64,000 nucleotides of DNA from Noviluteimonas lactosilytica (GCF_020866925.1 NZ_JAJGAK010000003.1:186001-250000), one strand, 5' to 3'; counted from the first letter of the stretch, positions 27,912-37,155 are shown. Numbers and translations: made by a program. Notes: generated by a model from the sequence alone, not told the origin.

Positions 27912-28730
27912 ATGGAACATCTCCTCGCATTCATCGGCGGCGGCAACATGGCCCGCAGCCTCATCGGCGGACTCGTGGCGCGCGGCGTGCCGGCGTCCGA
28001 CATCCGCGTCGCCGAACCGCTCGAAGCGCTGCGCGATTCGCTGTCGCGCGACTTCGGCGTGCGTGTGTCCGGCGACAACGCCGCCACCGCGCGCGACGCC
28101 GGCACATGGGTCCTCGGCGTGAAGCCGCAGGTCATGCGCATGGTGTGCGAAGCGCTCGCGCCGATCGCGCAAGCCGAGGGCCCGTTGATCGTGTCGATCG
28201 CCGCGGGCATCACCACTACGCAACTCGAACGCTGGCTCGGCGGCGACCTCCCCGTCGTGCGCACGATGCCCAACACGCCCGCATTGCTCGGCGCGGGCGT
28301 CACCGGCCTGTACGCGAACGCGCGCGTGAGCGATGCACAACGCGAGCGCACGCAGGTGCTGCTCGCCTCCGCCGGCACGACCGTGTGGATCGACGACGAA
28401 GCGCGCATGGACGCGGTGACCGCGGTGTCTGGCAGCGGCCCCGCGTACGTGTTCCTGCTCGCCGAAGCGATGCAGGCGGCCGGCGAGGCCGAAGGGCTTT
28501 CGCACGATGCGGCACGCGCACTCGCGCTGCAGACAATCCTCGGCGCAGGACGCATGCTCGTCGAAAGCGACGTCGAAGCCGCCGAACTGCGCCGCCGCGT
28601 CACTTCGCCCAACGGCACCACGCATGCGGCGATCGAAACCTTCGAAGCCGGCGGCTTCCGCGATCTCGTGCGCCGCGCCGTGCACGCAGCCGCCGTCCGC
28701 GGCAAGGAGCTCTCCGATGCGAACGATTGA
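27912..28730 (+). CDS. proC: Pyrroline-5-carboxylate reductase
   Basis: Last step of proline synthesis, NAD(P)H-dependent, cytoplasmic. 272 aa. Rossmann motif FIGGGNMARSLIGGL at the N-terminus, VLGVKPQ, VRTMPNTPALLGAGVTGLYAN, AVSGSGPAYVFLLAEAM and the C-terminal VTSPNGTTHAAIETFE are present. Downstream of yggS by nine bases; its end overlaps the DUF4426 start by 14 bases. Confidence 0.96.
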   Translation: MEHLLAFIGGGNMARSLIGGLVARGVPASDIRVAEPLEALRDSLSRDFGVRVSGDNAATARDAGTWVLGVKPQVMRMVCEALAPIAQAEGPLIVSIAAGITTTQLERWLGGDLPVVRTMPNTPALLGAGVTGLYANARVSDAQRERTQVLLASAGTTVWIDDEARMDAVTAVSGSGPAYVFLLAEAMQAAGEAEGLSHDAARALALQTILGAGRMLVESDVEAAELRRRVTSPNGTTHAAIETFEAGGFRDLVRRAVHAAAVRGKELSDAND

Positions 28731-29190
28731 GCAAGCCTGCGTTGCGTTGTTGTGCCTCGCCCTCGCCGCGTGCGGCGGAGGCGGCAGCGAGCCGGTGCCC
28801 GCGCAACCCGCGCCCCCGCCGGCGGAACTCCACGTCGGCGACCTGCACGTGCATGCGACCGCGGTGAACACGATGGCGCTGCCGGAACGCGTGACGCGCA
28901 ACTACGGCATCGCGCGCGGCGAACAAGTGTGGATGCTGCTGGTCACCACGCGCCGCGGCGAAGAAGGCAAGGACGTCGCCGTGCCCGCGAAAGTCGAAGC
29001 GACCGCGCGCAGCCTGCAGGGTCAGCGCATCGACATCGTCATGCGCGAGCTGCGCACGCCCGACGGATTGATCGACAACGTCGGCACGTTCTCGATCACG
29101 CCGCCCGACACGCTCCAGTTCAACGTGCAGGTGACGGCGGAAAACGAACCGACGCGCACCCTCGAGTTCACGCGCGAAGTGGCGAAGTAG
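28717..29190 (+). CDS. DUF4426 domain-containing lipoprotein
   Basis: 157-aa exported protein; the N-terminus LLCLALAACGGGG is a lipobox with cysteine about residue 19. The rest resembles DUF4426, an immunoglobulin-like periplasmic domain: VHATAVNTMALPERVTRNYGI and the closing FNVQVTAENEPTRTLEFTREV. DUF4426 genes often lie after proC in gammaproteobacteria. ATG at 28717 lies inside the proC end. Its last 23 bases overlap, tail to tail, the cobalamin-binding gene. Function unknown. Confidence 0.85.
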   Translation: MRTIEQACVALLCLALAACGGGGSEPVPAQPAPPPAELHVGDLHVHATAVNTMALPERVTRNYGIARGEQVWMLLVTTRRGEEGKDVAVPAKVEATARSLQGQRIDIVMRELRTPDGLIDNVGTFSITPPDTLQFNVQVTAENEPTRTLEFTREVAK

Positions 29191-29968
29191 CCCAGGCGCG
29201 CACGATGCGCGCGATTTCGCTGACGCCGTCGGTCAGCGCCGCCGGGCCCGGTTGCAGGATGATCGGCGACTTCACTTCGTGCAGTTCGCCGTCGCGCACC
29301 GCGGGGATCGCGTCCCAGCCGGGGCGCGCGGCGACGCGCTCGGGGCGGAAGCGCTTGCCGCACCACGAGCCGAGGATGATGTCCGGCGCGCGGCGGATCA
29401 CTTCGTCGCTGTCTTCGAGGATGCGTTGCTTCGCGAGCGGTTCGAGCGCGCGTTCGGGGAAGATGTCGTCGCCGCCGGCGATGCGCACGAGTTCGGCGAC
29501 CCAGCGAATACCGGTGATCGGCGGTTCGTCCCACTCTTCGAAGTAGACGCGCGGGCGGCGTTCCAGCTGCGCCGCTTCACGTGCGATCGCTTCGAGCCCG
29601 CGTTCGAGTTCGCCTGCATACGCATCGGCGCGCGCGGCGGCGCCGACGAGCGCGCCGAGGCGGCGCACGTAATCGAGGATGCCTTCGACGCTGCGGTGGT
29701 TCGAGATCCACACCTCGACGCCGCGGCGCACGAGTTCGGCCGCGATGTCGGCCTGGATGTCGGAGAAGCCGATCGCGAAGTCGGGCTGCAAGGCCATGAT
29801 CGCGTCGATCTTCGCGCTGGTGAACGCGCTGACCTTCGGTTTCTCGCGGCGCGCGGCAGTCGGGCGCACGGTGAAGCCGCTGATGCCGACGATGCGATGT
29901 TGTTCGCCGAGCGCGTAGAGCGTTTCGGTCGGTTCTTCGGTCAGGCAGACGATGCGGGACGGCGGCAT
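29168..29968 (-). CDS. Cobalamin-binding periplasmic-type protein (BtuF-like fold), no signal peptide
   Basis: 266-aa protein with the class III substrate-binding fold of BtuF/FhuD: RIVCLTEEPTETLYALGEQHRIVGISGFTVRP at the start, PDFAIGFSDIQADIAAEL, IILGSWCGKRF near the C-terminus. The visible start has no signal peptide and no BtuC/BtuD neighbours, unlike transporter subunits. It lies four bases after pdxH on the same strand. Annotated in relatives as cobalamin-binding protein; ligand and location uncertain. Confidence 0.8.
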   Translation of the reverse strand: MPPSRIVCLTEEPTETLYALGEQHRIVGISGFTVRPTAARREKPKVSAFTSAKIDAIMALQPDFAIGFSDIQADIAAELVRRGVEVWISNHRSVEGILDYVRRLGALVGAAARADAYAGELERGLEAIAREAAQLERRPRVYFEEWDEPPITGIRWVAELVRIAGGDDIFPERALEPLAKQRILEDSDEVIRRAPDIILGSWCGKRFRPERVAARPGWDAIPAVRDGELHEVKSPIILQPGPAALTDGVSEIARIVRAWATSPLRA

Positions 29969-29972
29969 CGGC

Positions 29973-30575
29973 TTACGGATACAGCATGCGCGTGGTCCAC
30001 GTGCCGCTGGCGTCGTCGCATTCGTGCAGGTGGCGTTCGTGCAGGCGGAACTCGGCGCCGTACCAGAACTCGATCGCGCGCGGCACGATGCGGAAGCCGC
30101 CCCAGCGTGGCGGGCGCGGCACGGGCTGGCCTTCGAAGCGCGCTTCCACTTCGTGGACGCGCACGTCGAAGGTGGTGCGCGTGTCGAGCGTCTCGGACTG
30201 CATCGACGCCCACGCGCCGACCTGGCTCCCGCGCGGGCGCGTCGCGAAGTACGCGTCGGCCTCGGCGTCGGCGACGATCTCGACTTCGCCCTCGATGCGG
30301 ACCTGCACGCCGCCGCGCACGCGCGGCCAGTGGAACAGGAGCGCGGCCCGCGGGTTGGCCTGCAGTTCGCGGCCCTTGCGCCCGTCGAGGTGGGTGTAGA
30401 ACACGAAGCCGCGCGGATCGTGCGCCTTCAGCAGCACGGTGCGCGCCGAGGGGCGGCCCTGTGCATCGGCGGTCGCGACGACCATCGCGGTGCGGTCGGG
30501 TTCGCCCGCCTCCGCCGCTTCGGCGAACAGGCGGTCGAAGGTGGACAGGACATCGGCAGGGATGGGAGTACGCAT
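29973..30575 (-). CDS. pdxH: Pyridoxamine 5'-phosphate oxidase
   Basis: FMN-dependent oxidase producing PLP from PNP or PMP. About 200 aa from ATG 30575; ATG 30593 would add six residues. [50 protein letters not shown] and the C-terminal [19 protein letters not shown] plus TRMLYP are diagnostic. Divergent from aroK; the two start regions share overlapping -10-like hexamers at 30594-30600. Confidence 0.95.
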   Translation of the reverse strand: MRTPIPADVLSTFDRLFAEAAEAGEPDRTAMVVATADAQGRPSARTVLLKAHDPRGFVFYTHLDGRKGRELQANPRAALLFHWPRVRGGVQVRIEGEVEIVADAEADAYFATRPRGSQVGAWASMQSETLDTRTTFDVRVHEVEARFEGQPVPRPPRWGGFRIVPRAIEFWYGAEFRLHERHLHECDDASGTWTTRMLYP

Positions 30576-30593
30576 GGGCGCATTCTCGCGCAT

Positions 30594-30600
30594 TACTATC
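30594..30600 (+). promoter_or_regulatory. Overlapping divergent -10-like elements, aroK / pdxH
   Basis: TACTAT (30594-30599, plus) lies eight bases before the aroK ATG; the complementary strand reads GATAGTA, 18-20 bases before the pdxH ATG at 30575. A shared AT-rich core could serve both directions, and the aroK transcript would be almost leaderless. Confidence 0.35.
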
Positions 30601-30607
30601 GCCGGGT

Positions 30608-31150
30608 ATGAATCCCGCCCCGCACCTCGTCCTCGTCGGCCCCATGGGCGCCGGCAAGACCTCGATCGGCCGCCGCCTCGCGGCGCGGTTGGGGCTGCCC
30701 TTCACGGACATGGATGCGCGAATCGAAGCGAACGCCGGGGCGAAGGTGACGACCATCTTCCAACTCGAAGGCGAAGCCGGCTTCCGTGCGCGCGAGCGCG
30801 CGATGCTCGACGAAGTGCTGCGCGCACCGAGCCAGGTGATCGCCGCGGGCGGCGGGGTCGTGCTCGCCGACGACAATCGCCGCGCGTTGCGCGAACGCGC
30901 CTTCGTCGTGTGCCTGGATCTCGACGTCGACGGACAACTCGAACGCCTCGCGCGCGATCGCACGCGCCCGTTGCTGCAACGCGACGATCGCGAAGCGGTG
31001 CTGCGCGATCTCGCGCAGGCGCGCGCGCCGCTGTACGCCGAAGTCGCGGACCTGCGTTTCGCCACCGACGGCATGAAGCCCGAGGACGCCGCGACGGCCC
31101 TGGCGACCATCGTCGATGCGCAATGGCGACGCAGCGAGGCCGCGGCATGA
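30608..31150 (+). CDS. aroK: Shikimate kinase
   Basis: Phosphorylates shikimate at the 3-hydroxyl. 180 aa. P-loop [15 protein letters not shown] (about 11-25), the shikimate-binding [15 protein letters not shown], and the adenine/lid segment RDRTRPLLQ are intact. ATGA overlap with aroB gives the classical aroKB pair for chorismate synthesis. Confidence 0.96.
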   Translation: MNPAPHLVLVGPMGAGKTSIGRRLAARLGLPFTDMDARIEANAGAKVTTIFQLEGEAGFRARERAMLDEVLRAPSQVIAAGGGVVLADDNRRALRERAFVVCLDLDVDGQLERLARDRTRPLLQRDDREAVLRDLAQARAPLYAEVADLRFATDGMKPEDAATALATIVDAQWRRSEAAA

Positions 31151-32229
31151 GCGGCGCGCGGCATGTCGACGTTGGCGGCGCAGCGCCCTATCGCATCGCG
31201 ATCGGCGATGGCCTGCTGCGCGACGGCGCCGCGCTCGCCTCGCACGTGCGCGGGCGCCATGCGTTCCTCGTCAGCGACGCGAACGTCGCACCGTTGTATG
31301 CACGCGATGTCGCCGACGCCATCCAGGCCGCGCGCCCCGACGTGCGCTGCATCGTATCGTGCATGCCCGCCGGCGAATCGGCGAAGACGCTCGATCGCTT
31401 CGGCGAACTGCTGCGCGAACTCGCCGACTTCGGCGCGACGCGCGATGCGTGCGTGTTCGCGCTCGGCGGCGGCGTGGTCGGCGACATCGCCGGATTCGCC
31501 GCGGCGTGCTGGATGCGCGGCATCGATTGCGTGCAGTTGCCGACGACGCTGCTCGCGATGGTCGACTCCTCGGTCGGCGGCAAGACCGCGGTCGACCTGC
31601 CGCAGGGCAAGAACCTCGTCGGCGCCTTCCATCCGCCGCGCGCGGTGTTCGCCGACACCGCGACGCTGCGCACCCTGCCCGACCGCGAACTGCGCGCGGG
31701 CCTGGCCGAAGTGGTGAAGTACGGCGCGATCCGCGACGACGCGTTCCTCGATTGGCTCGACGCACACGCCGAAGCGCTGCTCGCGCGCGACGCCGGCGCA
31801 CTCGCCGAGGCGATCGCCCGCAGCTGCGCGCACAAGGCCGCGATCGTCGAACGCGATCCGCTCGAACACGGCGAGCGCGCACTGCTCAACTTCGGCCACA
31901 CCTTCGCGCACGCAATCGAAACCGAACAGGGCTACGGCGGCCTGAACCACGGCGAGGCGGTCGCCGTCGGCATGGTGCGCGCGGCGCATCTCTCGACGCA
32001 GCTCGGCCTCGCGGACGCGGCCGATGCCCGCCGACTCGAAGCGCTCCTCGCGCGTTTCGGCCTGCCCGTCGAAGTGCCCGCGGGCTTGGCACCCGATGCG
32101 CTGGTCTCCCGCATGCGCCTGGACAAGAAGGCCGCGGCCGGGCGCCTTCGCTTCGTCGTCTGGCGCGGCGCGGGTCGTGCGGAAGTCCTGTCCGACGTGC
32201 CGGACGACGCGGTCCTCGCCGTCCTCTGA
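31147..32229 (+). CDS. aroB: 3-dehydroquinate synthase
   Basis: NAD+-dependent, metal-requiring cyclisation of DAHP to 3-dehydroquinate. 360 aa. [44 protein letters not shown], and the metal ligands in [11 protein letters not shown] and [10 protein letters not shown] are present. ATG overlaps the aroK stop. Confidence 0.96.
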   Translation: MSGARHVDVGGAAPYRIAIGDGLLRDGAALASHVRGRHAFLVSDANVAPLYARDVADAIQAARPDVRCIVSCMPAGESAKTLDRFGELLRELADFGATRDACVFALGGGVVGDIAGFAAACWMRGIDCVQLPTTLLAMVDSSVGGKTAVDLPQGKNLVGAFHPPRAVFADTATLRTLPDRELRAGLAEVVKYGAIRDDAFLDWLDAHAEALLARDAGALAEAIARSCAHKAAIVERDPLEHGERALLNFGHTFAHAIETEQGYGGLNHGEAVAVGMVRAAHLSTQLGLADAADARRLEALLARFGLPVEVPAGLAPDALVSRMRLDKKAAAGRLRFVVWRGAGRAEVLSDVPDDAVLAVL

Positions 32230-32241
32230 AGGCCCGGGGGC

Positions 32242-32247
32242 TACAAT
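32242..32247 (+). promoter_or_regulatory. Candidate -10 element before WGR-like gene
   Basis: TACAAT lies nine bases before the ATG at 32257, in the 27-base gap after aroB. A transcript from it would carry only a few untranslated bases. Confidence 0.35.
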
Positions 32248-32256
32248 GCGCCCCGC

Positions 32257-32514
32257 ATGCGCATGCTCCTGCAAGAACGACCCAACGGTCGCGAGGCCCC
32301 GCGCTTCGTCCAGCTGATGCTCGAGGCCGACCTGCTCGGCGGCTGGACGCTCGTTCGCGAAACGGGCCAGATCGGCGGGCGCAGCTCGCTGAAACGCGAG
32401 CAATACCTCGACCAGGGCAGCGCACTCGCGGCGTTCGAACATGCGCGCGACCTGCAACTGAAGAAAGGTTTCCAGTTGATGTTCGTGCAGGGCGCCGACG
32501 CGCCGCGCCCCTGA
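32257..32514 (+). CDS. WGR domain-like small protein
   Basis: 85-aa protein resembling a stand-alone WGR-type module: [23 protein letters not shown], followed by a helix [20 protein letters not shown] typical of the WGR fold's C-terminal side. WGR domains occur in PARP-related and MolR-type proteins and may bind nucleic acid; isolated bacterial copies have no assigned role. It lies between aroB and hemE on the same strand. Confidence 0.7.
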   Translation: MRMLLQERPNGREAPRFVQLMLEADLLGGWTLVRETGQIGGRSSLKREQYLDQGSALAAFEHARDLQLKKGFQLMFVQGADAPRP

Positions 32515-32554
32515 TCCAGACCAGCATTCCCCCCGGCATTCACAGAGATCCCGC

Positions 32555-33616
32555 GTGTCCCCCACCCTGAAGAACGACCGCTTCCTGCGCGCGCTCCGTC
32601 GCGAACCCGTCGACGCCACGCCCGTCTGGCTCATGCGCCAGGCCGGCCGCTATCTGCCGGAGTACCGCGCCACGCGCGCGAAGGCCGGCAGCTTCCTCGC
32701 GATGGCGAAGAACCCCGAGCTCGCCTGTGAAGTCACGCTGCAACCGCTCGCGCGCTTCGACCTCGACGCGGCGATCCTGTTCTCCGACATCCTGACCGTG
32801 CCCGATGCGATGGGCCTGGGCCTGTATTTCGTCGAAGGCGAAGGCCCGAAGTTCGAACACCCGGTTCGATCAGCCGCCGAGATCGCGAAGCTCGCGGTGC
32901 CCGACATGGCGACCGAACTGCGCTACGTGATGGACGCGGTGTCGGTGATCCGCCGCGAACTCGACGGGCGCGTGCCGCTGATCGGCTTCTCCGGCAGCCC
33001 GTGGACGCTGGCCTGCTACATGGTCGAAGGCGGCGGCAGCGACAACTTCTCGAAGGTGAAGAAGCTCGCGCTCGACGATCCGAAGGCGATGCACGCGCTG
33101 CTGTCGGTCAACACCGACGCGGTGATCGCGTACCTGCGCGCGCAGTACGAAGCGGGCGCGCAGGCGCTGCAGGTGTTCGATACGTGGGGCGGCGTGTTGT
33201 CGCCGTCGATGTATCGCGAGTTCTCGCTGCCGTACCTCACGCGCATCGCGCGCGAACTGAAGCGCGACGGCGCGCCGCTGATCCTGTTCGGCAAGGGCAA
33301 TGCGCCGTATCTCGAGGAACTCGCGGCGAGCGGCGCGGAAGGCGTCGGCGTCGACTGGCTGATCGAACTCGAAGAGGCCGCGCGTCGCACGAAGGGCAGC
33401 GTCGCGCTGCAGGGCAACCTCGATCCCGCGATGTTGTACGGCTCGCCCGACAGCGTGCGCATGCGCGTGCGCGAAGCGCTCGACAGTTACGTCGCGGGCA
33501 ATGGCGGATCGCGCGACGGCCACGTGTTCAACCTGGGCCACGGGTTGTCGCCGGACATGAATCCCGAGCACGTCGGCGCGCTTGTCGACGAAGTGCACAA
33601 GCACAGCGCACGGTGA
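32555..33616 (+). CDS. hemE: Uroporphyrinogen decarboxylase
   Basis: Converts uroporphyrinogen III to coproporphyrinogen III in heme synthesis. 353 aa. [19 protein letters not shown] near the N-terminus, the catalytic Asp in [29 protein letters not shown], and the C-terminal [15 protein letters not shown] are diagnostic. GTG start at 32555. Convergent with an M23 peptidase gene; a short inverted repeat (33626-33649) lies between them and overlaps the end of the latter. Confidence 0.97.
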   Translation: MSPTLKNDRFLRALRREPVDATPVWLMRQAGRYLPEYRATRAKAGSFLAMAKNPELACEVTLQPLARFDLDAAILFSDILTVPDAMGLGLYFVEGEGPKFEHPVRSAAEIAKLAVPDMATELRYVMDAVSVIRRELDGRVPLIGFSGSPWTLACYMVEGGGSDNFSKVKKLALDDPKAMHALLSVNTDAVIAYLRAQYEAGAQALQVFDTWGGVLSPSMYREFSLPYLTRIARELKRDGAPLILFGKGNAPYLEELAASGAEGVGVDWLIELEEAARRTKGSVALQGNLDPAMLYGSPDSVRMRVREALDSYVAGNGGSRDGHVFNLGHGLSPDMNPEHVGALVDEVHKHSAR

Positions 33617-33637
33617 TGCGATGAAGTCGCGCGTGCT

Positions 33638-34723
33638 TCAGCGCGCGACGTCGCCCGAATCCACGGGGCCCGTGTACTGCGGGCTCCAGCCGTCGCCGGT
33701 CTTCACGCGCACGTTCGCGAAGTACGCCGGCAAGCCTTCCTCGAACTTCGGCCCCGACTGCAGCTGGTAATGCAGGTGCACGAGGAAGGCGTCGCCCGAC
33801 ATGCCCATCGCACCGATCGCTTCGCCTGCGCGCACGCGCTGGCCTGCGCGCACGCGCACGCTGCCTTCCTTCAGGTGCGCGAACACGCTGTACTCGCCGT
33901 TGCCGTGGTCGATCACCACGTAGTTGCCGAGGAACAGCGTCAGGTCCTGCATGATCTGTTCCTGCGTGAACGCGGGCGGCGCGCCCTTGCGGTTGTCGCG
34001 CATGCCGTCGCGCGCGACGTGCACCACGCCGTCGCCGGTCGCATGCACGGGTGCGCCGTAGCCGAACCAGTCTTCCGGCGTCGCGCCGTCGGTGCGATAG
34101 AGGCGCCCCTGCGCGTCGGCGACGGTGAAGTCGTGCGCGTAACGCATGAAGTTCGCGTCGATGCCGAAGTGCGTCGTCATGCCGCCGGTGATGTCGAGGC
34201 GGCGATGGTGCGCGAGCAGGTCGTGTCCGTCGTGCACGAAGACCTCGCCGTCGAGCGGGAGGTGCAACGCACTGCGCGGCGTGAAGTCCTTCGGCGCGAT
34301 GCGCAGTTCGACGCGCGTTTCTGCGCCATCGTCGTCGCGGGCCGGGCGGAACGTCGCGACATAACGCAGGTCGCCGAGCCAGGCGTCCGCGGAAAACGAT
34401 GCGAACGGATTGAACACGACCAGCCTGCCCTTCGCCGGCAACGTGCGATTCGGCAAGGTGGCCAGCGACATCGTCGTCGAGTCGCCATTGCGATCGAGCC
34501 GCCGCTGCGAGAAGAAGCGGCCCTCGCGATCGAACAGCGTGAGTTCGAGCCCCGTCAGTTCCAGCGCCACGTCGCCGTCGTTGGCGAACACCAGGTCGAA
34601 GTTCAGATGCCGCGCATCGCGCATGCGTTCGACCAGCGGCTGCGACGGCAGCGTGGTGACGGTCGGTGCGGCGGCGGCCAGCGGCGCCACGCCCAGCAAA
34701 CAAAACAGCAGCCAAACGCGCAT
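33638..34723 (-). CDS. M23 family metallopeptidase (LytM domain), exported
   Basis: 361 aa: signal peptide ending APLAAAAP, an N-terminal beta-domain (about 25-165), then a LytM-type peptidase domain. The zinc-ligand region shows LDITGGMTTHFGIDANFMRYAHDF in place of the usual HxxxD context, and HLHYQLQSG supplies the second H-x-H. AAGGAG eight bases upstream supports ATG 34723. It probably acts on peptidoglycan or regulates amidases; some ligands are unusual, so catalysis is unproven. Convergent with hemE. Confidence 0.85.
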   Translation of the reverse strand: MRVWLLFCLLGVAPLAAAAPTVTTLPSQPLVERMRDARHLNFDLVFANDGDVALELTGLELTLFDREGRFFSQRRLDRNGDSTTMSLATLPNRTLPAKGRLVVFNPFASFSADAWLGDLRYVATFRPARDDDGAETRVELRIAPKDFTPRSALHLPLDGEVFVHDGHDLLAHHRRLDITGGMTTHFGIDANFMRYAHDFTVADAQGRLYRTDGATPEDWFGYGAPVHATGDGVVHVARDGMRDNRKGAPPAFTQEQIMQDLTLFLGNYVVIDHGNGEYSVFAHLKEGSVRVRAGQRVRAGEAIGAMGMSGDAFLVHLHYQLQSGPKFEEGLPAYFANVRVKTGDGWSPQYTGPVDSGDVAR

Positions 34724-34904
34724 GCGGACGCTCCTTCGACGGGTTCCCAGCGGATACGGCCGCGCGGCGCGCGGTTGCAGGCTTGCGGCGCTCCGGGACG
34801 CCGGCCGCACGATTCACGCAAGCCGGTCTAGGATGGCGGCCTGCGTCGAACCTTCCGGGCGACGCGGGCCATCCACGACCATCCCACGCGTGCAAGCCCC
34901 GACC

Positions 34905-35636
34905 ATGCCCGACCGCATCGTTTCGCGATTCGCCATGTTGCTCCTCGCCGGCCTGCTCCTGGCGAGCGTGCCGTCGTTGCCGGCGCACGCCGAGGAGACG
35001 ACGTACGCGCTCGACCCCGTGCACACGCGCGTGATGGTCGCGGTGAGCCACGCCGGCTTCTCCAACCCGATGGGCACGGTGTCCGGTTCGACCGGCACGT
35101 TCGTGTTCGACCCCGAGGACTGGTCGAAGGCGCGCGTCGAAGCGAAGGTACCGATCGACCGCCTCGACTTCGGCGACAAGAAGTGGAACGACGCCGTGCT
35201 CGGCCACAACTTCCTCGATGCGAAGGACCACCCCGAGGCGACGTTCGTGTCCACGCGCATCGAACCGATCGATGCGACGCATGCGACCGTGTTCGGCAAC
35301 CTCACCCTGCGCGGCGTGACGCGCGAGGTGAAGCTGGATGTCGTGTTCCACCAGGCCAAGCGCCATCCGATGCCGCCGTTCCGCCGCACCGCGGGCTTCT
35401 CCGCGACCGGCACGCTGAGCCGCCGCGTGTTCGCGATCACCGCGTATCCGAACGTGGTCGGCGACGAAGTGGAACTGCGCATCGAAGCCGAAGGCGCGCG
35501 CACGCGCGACGGGATGCAGGAACCCGCGGCGCCTTCGAGCGTCCCATCTGCAACGAGCGTCGCGCCGCCGTCGAGTGTCGCGTTGCCCTCGCCCGCGACG
35601 GTCGCACCCGCGCCCGACATCGACACGCGACCGTAA
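34905..35636 (+). CDS. YceI family periplasmic protein (with Pro/Ser/Ala tail)
   Basis: 243 aa: signal peptide (about 1-27, ending PAHAEE), a YceI lipocalin-like domain (about 28-190) with YALDPVHTRVMVAVSHAGFSNPMG and AKDHPEATFVSTRIEP, and a low-complexity Pro/Ser/Val/Ala tail of about 45 residues. YceI proteins bind polyisoprenoid lipids. First of a YceI-b561-YceI trio, an arrangement known in proteobacteria. Confidence 0.9.
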   Translation: MPDRIVSRFAMLLLAGLLLASVPSLPAHAEETTYALDPVHTRVMVAVSHAGFSNPMGTVSGSTGTFVFDPEDWSKARVEAKVPIDRLDFGDKKWNDAVLGHNFLDAKDHPEATFVSTRIEPIDATHATVFGNLTLRGVTREVKLDVVFHQAKRHPMPPFRRTAGFSATGTLSRRVFAITAYPNVVGDEVELRIEAEGARTRDGMQEPAAPSSVPSATSVAPPSSVALPSPATVAPAPDIDTRP

Positions 35637-35655
35637 ACTCGCCACGATCCCGCAC

Positions 35656-36264
35656 ATGAGCGCCGCGATGCCCCTCGATCCGTCCCCCCGCCGGTACCGC
35701 AACGTCGAACGTTGGGGTCCGGTCAGCCAGGCGTTCCACTGGCTCATCGTCATCGGCATCGTCGTCATGGCGATCGTCGGCCTGACGATGACCGGAATGC
35801 GCACCAGCCCCGACAAGGTGCAGCTGTATGCGCTGCACAAGTCGATCGGCCTGACGATTCTCGCACTCGTTGCGCTGCGCGTGGTGTGGCGCCTGTTCGC
35901 CGGCGCGCCGCCACGCATCGAAACGATCCCCACGTGGCAGCACCGCATCGCCACGCTCGCGCACTTCGGGCTGTACGTGTTGTTGTTCGCGGTGCCGATC
36001 AGCGGGTGGGTGATGAACTCCGCGTCGGGCTTTCCGTTGTGGTGGTTCGGCCTGCTCCGCGTGCCCGCGATCGCCGGCAAGGACCACGACCTGCACGAAC
36101 TCTCCGAGGACGTGCACGAGCTGTTGTTCTGGGCGCTGATCGCGCTCGCGCTCGTGCATGCGTCGGCCGCGATCTACCATCACCTGTTCCAGCGCGATGC
36201 CACGCTCGAGCGCATGTTGCCGCGCGGGTGGCTGCGCGTGACGGAGGACTCCCGCGATGTCTAA
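35656..36264 (+). CDS. Cytochrome b561 family protein
   Basis: 202-aa inner-membrane diheme cytochrome with four transmembrane helices. Candidate heme histidines lie in QAFHWLIV, YALHKSIGL, LAHFGLYVLLF and LALVHASAAIYHH. It overlaps the following YceI gene by eight bases and follows another YceI gene by 19, suggesting a shared electron-transfer or quinone/isoprenoid role. TAAACT, overlapping the previous stop codon, may be a -10 (35634-35639). Confidence 0.92.
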   Translation: MSAAMPLDPSPRRYRNVERWGPVSQAFHWLIVIGIVVMAIVGLTMTGMRTSPDKVQLYALHKSIGLTILALVALRVVWRLFAGAPPRIETIPTWQHRIATLAHFGLYVLLFAVPISGWVMNSASGFPLWWFGLLRVPAIAGKDHDLHELSEDVHELLFWALIALALVHASAAIYHHLFQRDATLERMLPRGWLRVTEDSRDV

Positions 36265-36820
36265 GTCCGTTCTTCGTCCGCTGCTGCTCGCGTGCGCGCT
36301 GGCCGCCGCGTCCTTCGGTGCGTTCGCCGGCGACTGGACGCAGGCCGCGGGTTCGAAGCTCGAATTCGCCGGCACGTACCAGGGCGATGCGTTCTCGGGC
36401 AGCTTCCCCGGCTTCGCCACGCGCATGCGCTTCGATCCGCAGCAACTCGCGGGTGCGCGCCTCGATGTCGTGATCCCGATGGTCAACGCGACGACCGGCA
36501 CCGAGGATTACGACGTCGAAATGCGGGGCGCCGAGTTCTTCGACAGCGCCAGGTTTCCGCAGGCGCGCTACACCGCAACGAAATTCCGCGCCCTCGGCGG
36601 CAATCGCTTCGCCGCCGACGGCACGCTGTCGCTGCACGGCGTGAGCAAACCAGTGACGCTGACATTCACGTGGACGCCGGGCGCGAAGCCCGTGCTCGAC
36701 GGCAAGGCCACGGTGAAGCGCCTCGACTTCGGCATCGGCGCGGGCGAATGGGCCGACACTGATTTGCTGCCCGATCCCATCACCGTGACGACGAAGGTCG
36801 TTTTCACGCCGAAGGGGTGA
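36257..36820 (+). CDS. YceI family periplasmic protein
   Basis: 187 aa: signal peptide ending GAFAGDW and a complete YceI domain with SKLEFAGTYQGDAFSGSFPGF, EFFDSARFPQARYTATKFRAL and SLHGVSKPVTLTFTW. It lacks the proline-rich tail of its upstream paralogue. Overlaps the b561 gene by eight bases. Its stop is 24 bases before a REP-like palindrome. Confidence 0.92.
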   Translation: MSKSVLRPLLLACALAAASFGAFAGDWTQAAGSKLEFAGTYQGDAFSGSFPGFATRMRFDPQQLAGARLDVVIPMVNATTGTEDYDVEMRGAEFFDSARFPQARYTATKFRALGGNRFAADGTLSLHGVSKPVTLTFTWTPGAKPVLDGKATVKRLDFGIGAGEWADTDLLPDPITVTTKVVFTPKG

Positions 36821-36844
36821 CGGCGGAAAAAGGGGTCGAAAAAG

Positions 36845-36885
36845 GGGGTCAGAGCACCTTTTCCGTGAAAAGGTGCTCTGACCCC
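36845..36885. repeat. REP-like palindrome with 18-bp perfect arms
   Basis: GGGGTCAGAGCACCTTTT (36845-36862) and its exact complement (36868-36885) flank a five-base loop; A/T runs on either side make it terminator-like on both strands. A partial copy (AAAAAGGGGTC) precedes it at 36828. Sequences of this GGGGTCAGAG type recur in proteobacterial genomes and are linked to REP-associated transposases; none is present here. It ends five bases from the stop of the glutaredoxin-like gene. Confidence 0.8.
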
Positions 36886-36889
36886 TTTT

Positions 36890-37114
36890 TCACGCGAGGA
36901 AGGCGCGGACCTTGTCTGCGTCAAAGGGCCAGTCGAGCTCAGCGTCGCGCGCCTCATCGCGCAGGACCGGCACGCGCGCGCCGTAGCGCGCTTCCAGCGC
37001 TTCGTCGTCGTCGATCCACACGGATTCGAAATCGGGCGTGCGGGCGGCGGCGAGGACCGCGAGGGCCTGGTCGCAAAGCGGGCAATCGTCGCGCTGGAAC
37101 AGACGGATGCGCAT
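36890..37114 (-). CDS. Glutaredoxin family (thioredoxin-fold) protein
   Basis: 74-aa thioredoxin-fold protein with the redox motif CPLC (DDCPLCDQAL) at about residues 10-13 and VPVLRDEARDAELDWPFD later, matching the DUF836/YruB-like glutaredoxin family. An in-frame ATG at 37151 would add twelve residues. Divergent from sdaA. The stop codon lies in the A/T border of the REP-like palindrome, so the C-terminus may have been shaped by its insertion. Confidence 0.8.
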   Translation of the reverse strand: MRIRLFQRDDCPLCDQALAVLAAARTPDFESVWIDDDEALEARYGARVPVLRDEARDAELDWPFDADKVRAFLA

Positions 37115-37149
37115 GGTGCTGGCAGCAAGCTTCGGTTGGACGAGGGGCA

Positions 37150-37155
37150 TAGAAT
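37150..37155 (+). promoter_or_regulatory. Candidate -10 element of sdaA
   Basis: TAGAAT lies 35 bases before the sdaA ATG. The opposite strand reads TATTCT at 37151-37156, suitably placed for the divergent glutaredoxin-like gene. No clear -35 on either strand. Confidence 0.3.

Noticed and set aside
33626-33649. Terminator between hemE and the M23 gene
   Set aside because: Eight-base inverted repeat GTCGCGCG/CGCGCGAC is GC-only, lacks a T-run and extends into coding sequence; not listed as a terminator.
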